This document shows positions 41,790 through 50,257 of a DNA stretch of 52,926 bases, in pieces. Numbering within the stretch: position 1 is the stretch's first letter; each line of letters starts with the position of its first letter. The position numbers and the translations under genes are program-made. Under the pieces are notes generated by a model. The model saw only the letters and a list, made by a program, of their open reading frames with translations, searched no databases and was not told the origin of the DNA. Source of the DNA: Actinobacteria bacterium UBA2286 (GTDB taxonomy: Bacteria > Actinomycetota > Coriobacteriia > Anaerosomatales > Anaerosomataceae); contig DDWM01000072.1 of NCBI GenBank assembly GCA_002345925.1, positions 27,439 to 80,364 on the forward strand, read 5' to 3'.

Positions 41790-43666
41790 TTTGCGGCGCT
41801 CCTCTTCACAAGATCGATAACATTCATTCCGCCCCTTAGGGCTTCCAGACGCTCTCGCGCGTCAGGCCGCTCCAAGTATCGCGGAAGCACGTGCGGAAGC
41901 GATAGTACCTGACGCATGAGCAACTCATCTACCACTGGAATATGCTTGATTCCATATTTGCCGAGGAAGAGCCTGTCAAAATCCAAGCCCTCGGCCATGT
42001 AATCCAGTATCTCCACAAGCCCGCGCAGGTACATCGCATCTTTGGTGAGTCCCCCACCACGATACACCCTCGTGGTTATGGTGAAGGCGGCACGCTGCGT
42101 GAAGCCGCGATCCGTGAGCAGCCTAAAGGCCTCCACGAAACCGGCGCCGTCCACTAGCGCGTGAACGACGATCACCCGCGCTGCGAGTACCCGCATGCGC
42201 TCGGCATTGAGGCCGCCAACGAGGTACTCGGCAAGCACTGCCAGGCCTTCTTGCAACTCGTCGTAACCGGGCAGTCCCACGGCAAGCAGATGGAATCGCT
42301 GCTCGCGGCCATTGTGGTGCGTCACCACATGCGTGCCGATCTCGTGCTGGATGAGAGCATCCGCGCGCGCCGAGGGAATCGAGGCCTCGCGACCGATCAG
42401 GACACGTCCGCTGGAAACCATCAGCCCAGCATAGATGTCATCGCGCACCTCGGGCATGTGTCCGAATCCGGGAGCTTCCTCGCGGTAGCCCTCGATCTCC
42501 GCCGAGGCAAGAGCCGCGAACTCCGCCGCGCCGATGCGGGCTCCGCTCCCCTTACGCTGACGCGCCGGGAACTCCCGCAAGATGCGCTCGGCCAACGCCA
42601 GGAGACCGGGCTCGACCGACCCGTACAGCTGAAGGCTGGTCATCAGGAAGTCGGGACGGCTGCGGTCGTTGAGCAGACTCAGCTGACGGTCGATATGACG
42701 CTGGGTATCCCGGAACAGGTTCATCAGCGTGGGGTCTTCTACGCGATCGGTTCGCACGTTCCAAAGCCTGTGCTTCAGTCGCGCAGGATCAACCGGGAGC
42801 GGCCGGTAGCGGAAGCGCGGCGGCTTCTGGAAACGCGAGCGCCGAAACTCGACCCACGCCTGCTCGCCATTGACGGGAGTGACCAGCAGCAAAGGGTCGA
42901 AGCTCTCGCCGATAGCAGCAAGCTCTTGGTCGGTCTCCCAGACGGCCTTGAGCACAGCGCGACGCCCGAGCACGTGATAATGGCCGGGTCTTGCCGTGGT
43001 GTGTCCCAGGGTGAAGTTGTATGCACCGCGGTCGAGCGCCGTGGTGAACCGTCGCCCGACTTGCCTGAGCAGAAGCGGGAAGACGTCATCATCTTCAGTT
43101 CGCCACACCGGATTGACCGCTATTCCGAGAAGCTCCGCGCCCATGGCCTTGAGCTCACGACCGTCAAAGAGCATCCGCATGTCATCAGGTGCCACCTTTC
43201 GGGCGACCGCAGACTCCACCTGCGGAGGCTGCCCGAGGATGCGGCTCTCGGCAAGAGCGGCGGCGATCTCCTCGGCGGTGTCTTCGACCGCGTCGTTCGT
43301 GCGACGTACGAGTCGATATCTCGGGCGCTCGGGCACACCACCGCCCTCGCTCCAGACCTCGATGATCAGAAACGCCCCAAACCGCTCACGCATCACCTCC
43401 GCGACGGCGCGCAGAAGGCTTCGCAGCTCCTCACGGCGAGACGGCGAACCGGATGCGAGAACGTAGCTGGCAACGCCGGTGACGATGCGCTCCGTGCCGA
43501 TATCGACCCGGTTGTCAGGTCGCCTGTATACAACGATGAACGGAAGCCGCCGGTCCACATGCACGCGTCCCCACTCGGGAAGCGCGCGCCTCACCGACAA
43601 GTCCGCGGAGAGTCGACTCACGACTCCCGCGATCCTCTCGGCGGTGAAAGCGGTCGGGCGGATCAC
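41786..43666 (-). CDS. DUF1704 metallopeptidase-like protein (QEGLA motif, MATCAP relative)
   Basis: A 626-residue protein of the family annotated as flavohemoglobin-expression-modulating QEGLA motif protein. It carries HEIGTH (H441, E442, H445) and, 30 residues later, the QEGLA motif (Q472, E473), together a gluzincin-like zinc site. In animals the same family includes MATCAP, which removes the terminal tyrosine of tubulin, so a carboxypeptidase-type activity is plausible here. The bacterial function is unknown. A GTG start overlaps the amidohydrolase stop by four bases, and the end overlaps the ATP-grasp gene by four. Confidence 0.9.
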   Translation of the reverse strand: MIRPTAFTAERIAGVVSRLSADLSVRRALPEWGRVHVDRRLPFIVVYRRPDNRVDIGTERIVTGVASYVLASGSPSRREELRSLLRAVAEVMRERFGAFLIIEVWSEGGGVPERPRYRLVRRTNDAVEDTAEEIAAALAESRILGQPPQVESAVARKVAPDDMRMLFDGRELKAMGAELLGIAVNPVWRTEDDDVFPLLLRQVGRRFTTALDRGAYNFTLGHTTARPGHYHVLGRRAVLKAVWETDQELAAIGESFDPLLLVTPVNGEQAWVEFRRSRFQKPPRFRYRPLPVDPARLKHRLWNVRTDRVEDPTLMNLFRDTQRHIDRQLSLLNDRSRPDFLMTSLQLYGSVEPGLLALAERILREFPARQRKGSGARIGAAEFAALASAEIEGYREEAPGFGHMPEVRDDIYAGLMVSSGRVLIGREASIPSARADALIQHEIGTHVVTHHNGREQRFHLLAVGLPGYDELQEGLAVLAEYLVGGLNAERMRVLAARVIVVHALVDGAGFVEAFRLLTDRGFTQRAAFTITTRVYRGGGLTKDAMYLRGLVEILDYMAEGLDFDRLFLGKYGIKHIPVVDELLMRQVLSLPHVLPRYLERPDARERLEALRGGMNVIDLVKRSAAK

Positions 43667-44430
43667 AGGCTCACCCGCTCAAACTCGTTTGCCAGTCGCG
43701 GCACGACGCGGCGGAGCGTCGACGCGATCCGCGCGTGCGCAGCGGCATCTGGCTCGCCGGTCCACTCGTCCATCCACGTCTTCTTGAACTCGACCGCAAG
43801 CACGCATCCCGTGGGATACCGCCCGTGCACCCAGCTCGCGAAGTTCCCACCCCGGAACTTCACATTCTCCCTGACGTCATAGCCCTCAGAAGATAGCCCG
43901 CCGAGAAAATCCTCTACGACCGGAGCCCAACGTGCTCGATCCATGCTCCCGGTGCCGAGATTGACCTCGGGATTGCCTGCCGGATCCTCGCAGGGTGCAA
44001 CGGGCCCGCCTCGGCGGTGATTGTAAGAGTGGATGTCCAGCAGCACGAAACCGCCATAGCGCGCGACACGATCATCCAGGAGCTCAGCGACGGCGGCATA
44101 GAAGGCGTCGTACTCGGCGAGAGAACCGGCAACCTGTACGGCCGAGAGCGGAGTACACCACAGGTCGAGGCCCCACGCGTCTTCCGGCGTGCGGTAGACG
44201 GCGCTGGCTCGCAGGCGGTTCGCGTCGACCTCGAAGCGCGAGCGATGCACCACGATGCGGGTGCCAGCGCATTCGGTCCACTCGGCGGTGAACGGGTCTT
44301 CTTCGCGCAGCCTCTCGGCGTCGGTGAGCGCACAGACTGTGAGCAGCCCCGGCCGCAGCTCGTGACCCGCGTGCAGTGCCGCGGCGACTACCGGACCGTC
44401 TCCACGTGTGAACGTCGCGAACTGTTGCAT
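43663..44430 (-). CDS. N-formylglutamate amidohydrolase-like protein
   Basis: A 255-residue protein of the N-formylglutamate amidohydrolase family, which hydrolyses amide bonds with a metal ion. The metal site appears as HAGHE (H20, H23, E24), with further active-site motifs LLDIHSYNHR and AVEFKKTWMDEW. Histidine-degradation genes, the usual partners of HutG, are absent, so the substrate is more likely a peptide or N-acyl amino acid. The ATG at 44430 has AGAGG upstream and the longer frame is not supported. It is the first gene of a four-gene coupled operon ending in nhaA. Confidence 0.88.
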   Translation of the reverse strand: MQQFATFTRGDGPVVAAALHAGHELRPGLLTVCALTDAERLREEDPFTAEWTECAGTRIVVHRSRFEVDANRLRASAVYRTPEDAWGLDLWCTPLSAVQVAGSLAEYDAFYAAVAELLDDRVARYGGFVLLDIHSYNHRRGGPVAPCEDPAGNPEVNLGTGSMDRARWAPVVEDFLGGLSSEGYDVRENVKFRGGNFASWVHGRYPTGCVLAVEFKKTWMDEWTGEPDAAAHARIASTLRRVVPRLANEFERVSL

Positions 44431-44485
44431 CTGCGGCCTCTTCTTTAGGGGTCGTTCAGATTCTCCCACATCCCTGCAGCTCTGA

Positions 44486-44491
44486 TACCAT
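44486..44491 (+). promoter_or_regulatory. Candidate -10 box (TACCAT) of a leaderless thrC transcript
   Basis: TACCAT fits TAnnnT and ends exactly six bases before the thrC ATG at 44498, so the predicted transcription start is the A of the ATG. No Shine-Dalgarno sequence precedes the ATG. A -35 is not clear. Confidence 0.5.
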
Positions 44492-44497
44492 GCACGC

Positions 44498-46033
44498 ATG
44501 GAAACCACACACTACCGCGACACACGCGGACTCGACACCACCCGCCCCGGGTTCACCGATGCTGTCGTCAAGGGCATCGCCCACGGCGGTGGCCTGTACG
44601 TGCCCGAGGATCTCCCCCGCCTCGAGCTGGATGAGATCCTTGTCATGGCCGAGATGCCCTACTGGCAGCGTGCGACTCGCATCTTCGAGCGCTTCGGCGT
44701 GGACCTGCCGGGCGTGCGCATCGCGGAGCTCATGCGTGTGGCGTATGGAGAGAACTTCGACGACGCCCGTATCGCGCCCATCGAAGAAGTCGTGGCGGGG
44801 ATGCACGTTCTCGAACTCTGGCACGGGCCCACCTCGGCATTCAAGGATATGGCGCTGCAGTGCATGCCTGTGTTCTTCTCGGAAGGCATCGCGCTCAAGC
44901 AGGAACGCGGTGAGCTCACCGACGACTACCTGGTGCTCGTGGCGACGTCCGGTGACACCGGCAAGGCGGCGCTTGAGGGCTTCGCCGACCGCGACCATAC
45001 ACGCATCGTCGTGTTCTACCCCGAAGGTGGCGTCTCGGACATCCAGCGCAAGCAGATGGTGACGCAGCGCGGCGATAACGTGAGCGTATTCGGCGTCCGC
45101 GGGAACTTTGATGACTGCCAGAACGCCGTGAAGGCCGCCTTCAATGACGAAGCCTTCAACGCAGAGCTGCACGAGAAGCACGGACTGAGGCTTTCCTCGG
45201 CGAACTCCATCAACTGGGGGCGCTTGCTTCCGCAGATCGCCTACTACGTGAGCGCGTACGCGGACATGGTCGCAAGCGGCGGCGTCGTGACCGGCTCCAA
45301 AATGGACGTCTGCGTCCCCACCGGCAACTTCGGCAACATCCTTGGCGCCTATTACGCCAAGAAGATGGGCGTGCCTATCGGCAAGCTCTTGTGCGCGAGC
45401 AATGAAAACAACGTGCTCGCCGACTTCATCGCCACAGGCACGTACGACATCACTTCTCGCGATTTCGTCACCACTCCAAGCCCGAGCATGGACATCCTGA
45501 TCAGCTCAAACCTGGAGCGCCTCCTCTTCGAGCTTGCCGATGCCGAGAAGGTCCGCGAGTGGATGGCCTCGCTTTCCACCGATGGTCGCTTCCAGGTGGA
45601 CCGCGAGACCTTCGGGCTCATGCGCGAGCACTTCATCGGCGACTGGGTGAGCAACGACGAGTCTCTCGGCGTGATATCGCGCGTCTACGACGAGACCGGA
45701 TATCTCATGGATCCGCACACGGCCGTAGCCTGGGAAGTCGCGGAGCGCCTGCGCGACGTCAACCCGGTGCTTGTGGTCTCCACCGCGCACTGGGCCAAGT
45801 TCGGCGCAGACGTTTACAAGGCGCTGTCGGGCCTACTCTATGGCGACCCACTCCCGGAAGACGCAAACAGCCTCAGTGGCGTCGAGCTTCTCGGCAAAGT
45901 AAGGGAACTTGCCGAGGCAGCCCGTGTGCCCCATGCGCTCGCCGAGCTCGACCACGCCGCAGTGCGCTTCACCGGTGTTGTCGACGCTGGTCGTGATGGC
46001 GTTGAGAACGCCGTGCGCGACTGGCTCGGCTAG
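44498..46033 (+). CDS. thrC: Threonine synthase
   Basis: PLP enzyme converting O-phosphohomoserine to threonine. The 511-residue length and the N-terminal THYRDTRG segment place it in the longer thrC class found in yeast and many bacteria. The PLP lysine is K116 in SAFKDMALQ, with the phosphate-binding VATSGDTGKAAL and PTGNFGNILGA loops following. There is no Shine-Dalgarno sequence, and a TACCAT box six bases upstream suggests leaderless expression. Threonine and homocysteine synthesis both draw on aspartate semialdehyde, linking this gene to the hcyA operon metabolically. Confidence 0.96.
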   Translation: METTHYRDTRGLDTTRPGFTDAVVKGIAHGGGLYVPEDLPRLELDEILVMAEMPYWQRATRIFERFGVDLPGVRIAELMRVAYGENFDDARIAPIEEVVAGMHVLELWHGPTSAFKDMALQCMPVFFSEGIALKQERGELTDDYLVLVATSGDTGKAALEGFADRDHTRIVVFYPEGGVSDIQRKQMVTQRGDNVSVFGVRGNFDDCQNAVKAAFNDEAFNAELHEKHGLRLSSANSINWGRLLPQIAYYVSAYADMVASGGVVTGSKMDVCVPTGNFGNILGAYYAKKMGVPIGKLLCASNENNVLADFIATGTYDITSRDFVTTPSPSMDILISSNLERLLFELADAEKVREWMASLSTDGRFQVDRETFGLMREHFIGDWVSNDESLGVISRVYDETGYLMDPHTAVAWEVAERLRDVNPVLVVSTAHWAKFGADVYKALSGLLYGDPLPEDANSLSGVELLGKVRELAEAARVPHALAELDHAAVRFTGVVDAGRDGVENAVRDWLG

Positions 46034-46044
46034 ACCCGGGAAGC

Positions 46045-46287
46045 ATGCCCACCAAAGATGATCACGAGACGCTTCAGCGCCTCATAGACACGCTCTTCGC
46101 CAACAATCCCGGCGTAGGGAGACTTGAGTTCATCGTGCGAGCCGAACTTGCGGATCTTGCCGGCGACGTCCTCGATGTCGTAACGCTACTCCCACCGGGC
46201 ACGTACTCGCGTGATCGGCTGTGCGACCAACTCAACTCGGCCATCACCGCGCACGGCTGGGGACGAAGCCTCGGGACGGTCCAGTAG
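46045..46287 (+). CDS. Unknown small protein downstream of thrC
   Basis: An 80-residue soluble protein, helical at the start with HETLQRLIDTLFANN and a second half that looks mixed alpha/beta, PPGTYSRDRLCDQLNSAI. No family is recognised. It starts 11 bases after the thrC stop, so it is probably co-transcribed. The ribosome-binding site (GGGAAG) is weak and close. Codon use resembles its neighbours. Confidence 0.6.
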   Translation: MPTKDDHETLQRLIDTLFANNPGVGRLEFIVRAELADLAGDVLDVVTLLPPGTYSRDRLCDQLNSAITAHGWGRSLGTVQ

Positions 46288-46422
46288 TAGACGTCGGCCA
46301 CTGCACCAGATGGCGTGAACCAGCTGTGACTCTCACGAAGAGGTGGACGATTCACGGTGTCTGCGCTACGGTCGCATGGGCGCTCCCGCGCCGCGTTCCA
46401 GTCTGAAGAGAGGATTCGTCGC

Positions 46423-46683
46423 GTGCCTGCCCTCAAGATGTGGTTCGAGCGATTGTTCGCGAGCACGCCTAATCGAGACGCCGAACGCTTGAGCGCCGAG
46501 CAGGTGCTGACCAAACACGCCGGACGCCTCCTTCAAGTACGTGGCGTCATGTCCATGGGCGTTGGCAAAGACTCCGATGGGCGGCCCGCGATCGTGATAG
46601 GCGTCTCTTCGGAAATCCCCGACGCGGTCGGTGATCTACCCGAAACTCTGGACGGCATTCGAGTCGTGCAGAAGAGCTCCTAG
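46423..46683 (+). CDS. Unknown small protein with a GVGVG-like fold segment
   Basis: An 86-residue protein. The second half (VRGVMSMGVGKDSDGRPAIV, then LPETLDGIRV) resembles the short alpha/beta repeat seen at the start of some trypsin-like or calcium-binding surface proteins (pattern GVVGVGVG...DGxPVIxV...LPxxLDGVPV). A GTG at 46423 with GAGAGG eight bases upstream is preferred; ATGs at 46357 and 46438 are alternatives. Its 3' end overlaps a minus-strand gene by 48 bases. Function unknown. Confidence 0.6.
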   Translation: MPALKMWFERLFASTPNRDAERLSAEQVLTKHAGRLLQVRGVMSMGVGKDSDGRPAIVIGVSSEIPDAVGDLPETLDGIRVVQKSS

Positions 46684-46911
46684 CCTCACGAGGCGTTCGG
46701 CTGAGCCAAGGTGCGGCGAGGCGTCGCCATTCGGTAGTAGTTCAGCCGGTACGCCTGAGCGACCCATCTCCTCGGCGACCACGAACCGCGCGCAAGAGTC
46801 CCACCCTCCGCGGCAGTACGCTCGCCTGTACCGCAGACCGACGTGCGGCAATGGGCCGAGAGCAGCCGTGAATACCGGACACGTTGTGGCGTATTTGCAG
46901 AGACTAGCCAT
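46636..46911 (-). CDS. Small cysteine-rich protein, unknown function
   Basis: A 91-residue protein with four cysteines in the pattern C-x5-CPVF...YCRGGWDSCARFV, followed by GVPAELLPNG. I have seen the same C...CPFF...YC...CAR...VPxxLxPN pattern in small proteins of other anaerobes, with no assigned function; metal or cluster binding by the cysteines is plausible. The ATG at 46911 has GAGGGG seven bases upstream, which supports it as real. It overlaps the plus-strand gene at 46423-46683 tail to tail by 48 bases. A palindrome lies just upstream of its ribosome-binding site. Confidence 0.65.
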   Translation of the reverse strand: MASLCKYATTCPVFTAALGPLPHVGLRYRRAYCRGGWDSCARFVVAEEMGRSGVPAELLPNGDASPHLGSAERLVRLGALLHDSNAVQSFG

Positions 46912-46928
46912 TGCAATCCCCTCATCCT

Positions 46929-46946
46929 CAGTACCGCCCAGTACTG
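46929..46946. promoter_or_regulatory. 18-bp palindrome upstream of the small cysteine-rich gene
   Basis: CAGTAC-CGCCCA-GTACTG is a perfect inverted repeat with six-base arms, 18 bases before the ATG at 46911. It partly overlaps a TACAGT -10-like box on the minus strand, so a bound protein would block transcription. The regulator is unknown. Confidence 0.45.
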
Positions 46947-47075
46947 TATTGCTACCGTTTGTCTCGGCATTTGGCGCCTAAGACCTGACATGTACCCGAC
47001 AAACGGTCGGTTATCGGCTGAGGAATCGAGAGTCGCCCGGACCGTTGCGCCGACCGAAACCACCCGAATAACGGA

Positions 47076-47109
47076 AGAGGGGCCGCCGAATGACTCCGGC
47101 GGCCCCTCT
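47076..47109 (-). terminator. Terminator of glnA
   Basis: AGAGGGGCCGCCG pairs with CGGCGGCCCCTCT over 13 bp with an eight-base loop, 21 bases past the glnA stop. Both flanks have short T or A runs, so it may work in both directions. Confidence 0.8.
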
Positions 47110-47129
47110 TATACAGATATCGCTAAGCG

Positions 47130-48458
47130 CTATAGAAGCGGCAGATACTCATCGAGCTCGTACTGCGTCACGCGAGTTCGATACTCGTTCCACTCTGCCT
47201 TCTTGTTACGAAGGAACCACTCAAAGACCTGATCACCGAGGGCGTCGCGCACAAGCGCACTGCCTTCCATCTCCCTGATGGCCTCGTACAGATCCTCGGG
47301 GAGCTGCCCGATGCCCAGCTCAGCTCGGCGCTCATCGGACATCTCGTAGACGTCCTCGATTACGTCGGGCGGAAGCGTCAGCCCCTTCTCGATGCCGTCG
47401 AGCCCGGCAGCGAGCATGACCGAGAAGGCCAGATACGGATTGCACGCCGGATCAGGCGAGCGAAGCTCAACGCGTGTCGCGTTCTCTTTGCCCGGCTTGT
47501 ACATCGGCACCCGTACAAGCGCGGAGCGGTTGCGGTGCGCCCAGCAGATGTGGACCGGCGCTTCATAGCCAGACACAAGCCGCTTGTAGCTGTTGACCCA
47601 CTGATTGGTGATCGCACACATCTCGCGAGCGTGCAGGAGGATACCGGCGATGTAGGACTTCGCCGTCGCCGAGAGATGGTGGGGATCGTCCGCATCATAG
47701 AAAGCGTTACGTCCGTCTTTGAACAACGACTGATGGACGTGCATGCCGCTTCCCGCCTCGCCGAACAGCGGCTTCGGCATGAACGTCGCGTAGACGCCGT
47801 TCTCCTGCGCGATCTCCTTCACGACCACACGGTAAGTCATCACGTTGTCGGCCATCTTGAGCGCTTCGCAGTAGCGCAAGTCGATCTCATGCTGGCTTGG
47901 ACCGACCTCGTGGTGGCTGTACTCCACCTGGATGCCAAAACGCTTGAGCGCCCGCACCGTGTCCTTGCGCAGGTCTATCGCAAGGTCGCGCGTCGTCTGG
48001 TCAAAGTACGTCGCATGGTCAAGAACCTCGGGCTCGGTATCACTCTTGAGGTAGTAGTACTCAAGCTCGGGTCCGATGAAGAAGTCGTAGCCAAGCTTCT
48101 TTGCGCGTTCGAGGTTGCGCCGCATCACGTACCGAGGGTCAGCTTCATAGTAGCCGCCTTCAGGTCGCAAGATGTCGCAGAACATCGTCGCCACGAGCGC
48201 GCCCTTCTGCCTCCACGGCAGGATCTGCAGCGTACTCGGGTCCGGCATCGCGATCATGTCGGACTCTTCGATGCGCGCGAAGCCCTGAATCGACGATCCG
48301 TCAAAGCCCATCCCTTCGGACATGGCGACATCGAGTTCCTCGACATCCATCGTGAACGACTTCAGAAAGCCGAGCACGTCCGTGAACCACAGGTGGATGA
48401 ACTCAATCTTCTGGTCCTTGATCGCCTTGACGACCTCCGAGCGCAATTGCTGGGGCAT
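47130..48458 (-). CDS. glnA: Glutamine synthetase, type I
   Basis: Makes glutamine from glutamate, ammonia and ATP as a dodecamer. The 442-residue protein has GSI motifs including GFDGSSIQGFARIEESD, EVGPSQHEIDLRY, GSGMHVHQSL and ELRSPDPACNPYLA. Its length and C-terminal region (VYEMSDERR) fit the GSI-alpha class of Bacillus type, without the adenylylation tyrosine block NLYDLP, so control by GlnE is unlikely. GAGGAGG precedes the ATG. It is divergent from the archaeal-type glutamate synthase gene, with which it would form a GS/GOGAT ammonia-assimilation pair. Confidence 0.97.
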   Translation of the reverse strand: MPQQLRSEVVKAIKDQKIEFIHLWFTDVLGFLKSFTMDVEELDVAMSEGMGFDGSSIQGFARIEESDMIAMPDPSTLQILPWRQKGALVATMFCDILRPEGGYYEADPRYVMRRNLERAKKLGYDFFIGPELEYYYLKSDTEPEVLDHATYFDQTTRDLAIDLRKDTVRALKRFGIQVEYSHHEVGPSQHEIDLRYCEALKMADNVMTYRVVVKEIAQENGVYATFMPKPLFGEAGSGMHVHQSLFKDGRNAFYDADDPHHLSATAKSYIAGILLHAREMCAITNQWVNSYKRLVSGYEAPVHICWAHRNRSALVRVPMYKPGKENATRVELRSPDPACNPYLAFSVMLAAGLDGIEKGLTLPPDVIEDVYEMSDERRAELGIGQLPEDLYEAIREMEGSALVRDALGDQVFEWFLRNKKAEWNEYRTRVTQYELDEYLPLL

Positions 48459-48580
48459 CGTTCCTCCTCGGCTTTCACAGTCTTGTGTTGCGTAGGCATT
48501 TCTCCCATGTTTCTGATACGTTACGATAGCCGAAATCGATATGGCCCGTGAGGGCCTTCACGAAACTTGGGGGTTTTTGT

Positions 48581-50173
48581 ATGACCATGCAACGGCCAAA
48601 CGCGAACGACGCGACGCAGACCTCGAACCGATCCAGGGATGTGGCTCCCGCCTCGGGCATCTGCACCCGATGCGTGGACGGATGCCGCGGCAACTGCGAG
48701 GTCTTCAAGGCCTCCTTCCGTGGTCGCGAGGTCATCTACCCCGGACCGTTCGGCGAAGTGACCGCCGGAGGCGACAAGGATTACCCGGTCGATTACTCGC
48801 ATCTCAACATCATGGGATACGCAATGGGCGCAGACGGACTTCCCGGCGGCGCTGTGGGCGACTCTGATAACACGCTCTTCCCGAATGCCAACACCGAGAC
48901 GGTCTTCGGCGACGTCAACAAAGTGAAGATGCGCGTTCCGATCTTCACCGGTGCGCTTGGCTCGACCGAGATCGCCCGCAAGAACTGGGAGCATTTCGCA
49001 GTTGGCGCCGCCATCAGCGGGATCTCACTGGTATGCGGTGAGAACGTCTGCGGCATCGACCCCCTGCTCGAGCTCGACAGCAAGGGCAAAGTCGCCAAGG
49101 CCCCCGATATGGAGCGTCGCGTAGAGAACTACCGCCGCTACCACGAGGGATACGGCGACATTCTCGTGCAGATCAACGTCGAGGACACCCGTCTCTGTGT
49201 GGCCGAGTACGTTATCGAGAAGCTCGGAGTCGAGACCGTCGAGCTCAAGTGGGGACAGGGTGCCAAATGCATCGGCGGCGAGATCAAGGTCAACTCCCTG
49301 GAGAGGGCCCTCGAGCTGCAGGGCCGAGGCTACCTCGTCACGCCTGACCCGAGCGACCCGTCCATCGTGGCGGCATACAACGATGGAGCCATCCGGCAGT
49401 TTGAGCGTCACTCCCGCCTCGGCTTCATCGACGAAGAGGGCTTCTACGCCGAGGTGCAGCGACTGCGCGACCTTGGTGCGAAGCGCGTGACTCTGAAGAC
49501 TGGGGCGTACGGAATGCGCGAGCTGGCCATGGCGATCAAGTGGGCCAGCAACGCACGCATCGACTTGCTCACCATCGACGGCGCGCCGGGCGGAACCGGC
49601 ATGAGCCCATGGCGCATGATGGAAGAATGGGGCATCCCCACCTTCTATCTGCAGTGCATGACCAACGAGCTCATCAACAAGCTGCGTGAATGCGAAGGCG
49701 CCTACATCCCGGATATCGCTATCGCCGGCGGCTTCTCTACCGAGGATCACGTCTACAAGGTGCTCGCGATGGGCGCACCGCACACCAGAGCGGTCTGCAT
49801 GGGTCGCGCGCTCATGATTCCCGGGTTCGTAGGCAAGAACATCGAGATCTGGATGAAAGAGCAGAACCTCCCCAAGTCCGTGTCGGAGTTCGGCGGCACA
49901 AAGGAAGAGATCTTCGTCAGCTACGAGACCCTCAAGACCAAGTACGGTGCCGAGGTCGAGAAGCTCCCGCTCGGTGCAATCGCACTCTATACGTTCAGCG
50001 ACAAGCTCAAGGTTGGCCTGCAGCAGTTCATGAGCGGCAGCCGCAAGTTCGACCTGCCGTCGATCGCCCGAAGCGACGTCTTCGCACTAAGTGAAGAGGC
50101 CGCGCGGGTCTCCGGGATCACCTACGTGATGGACGTCCAGCGCGATGAGGCAATGCGGATCATCAGCGGCTAG
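48581..50173 (+). CDS. Archaeal-type glutamate synthase, FMN-binding GltB domain
   Basis: A 530-residue protein of the stand-alone glutamate synthase alpha-subunit family found in archaea and anaerobes. The N-terminus has a cysteine motif (C28, C31, C35, C39), and the barrel shows VELKWGQGAKCIGGEIK, the FMN-binding TIDGAPGGTGMSP and the later AIAGGFSTEDHVYK. No glutaminase or GltD domain is fused or adjacent, so ammonia-producing and electron-donating partners must be elsewhere. The ATG at 48581 has GGGGG upstream and is preferred over a GTG at 48548. It faces glnA across a 122-base intergenic region. The region holds a GGCCC-GTGA-GGGCC hairpin at 48543-48556, just before this gene. Confidence 0.9.
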   Translation: MTMQRPNANDATQTSNRSRDVAPASGICTRCVDGCRGNCEVFKASFRGREVIYPGPFGEVTAGGDKDYPVDYSHLNIMGYAMGADGLPGGAVGDSDNTLFPNANTETVFGDVNKVKMRVPIFTGALGSTEIARKNWEHFAVGAAISGISLVCGENVCGIDPLLELDSKGKVAKAPDMERRVENYRRYHEGYGDILVQINVEDTRLCVAEYVIEKLGVETVELKWGQGAKCIGGEIKVNSLERALELQGRGYLVTPDPSDPSIVAAYNDGAIRQFERHSRLGFIDEEGFYAEVQRLRDLGAKRVTLKTGAYGMRELAMAIKWASNARIDLLTIDGAPGGTGMSPWRMMEEWGIPTFYLQCMTNELINKLRECEGAYIPDIAIAGGFSTEDHVYKVLAMGAPHTRAVCMGRALMIPGFVGKNIEIWMKEQNLPKSVSEFGGTKEEIFVSYETLKTKYGAEVEKLPLGAIALYTFSDKLKVGLQQFMSGSRKFDLPSIARSDVFALSEEAARVSGITYVMDVQRDEAMRIISG

Positions 50174-50200
50174 GTGTAGACTGATTGCTCGGCGCGAATC

Positions 50201-50232
50201 AGCGTCGCCTCCGGGATTCCGGGGGCGACGCT
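50201..50232 (+). terminator. Terminator after the glutamate synthase gene
   Basis: AGCGTCGCC pairs with GGCGACGCT, with an inner CCGG-GATT-CCGG extension, followed by TTGAATT. The stem is strong but the T-tract is short. Confidence 0.75.
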
Positions 50233-50257
50233 TTGAATTACAGGAGAATCAGCACAC

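Noticed and set aside
42161..43882. 573-codon plus-strand open frame.
   Set aside because: It is the antisense of the DUF1704 gene, which has clear motifs and coupled overlaps.
46686..47063. 125-codon minus-strand open frame.
   Set aside because: It overlaps the better-supported cysteine-rich gene in another frame and has no ribosome-binding site.
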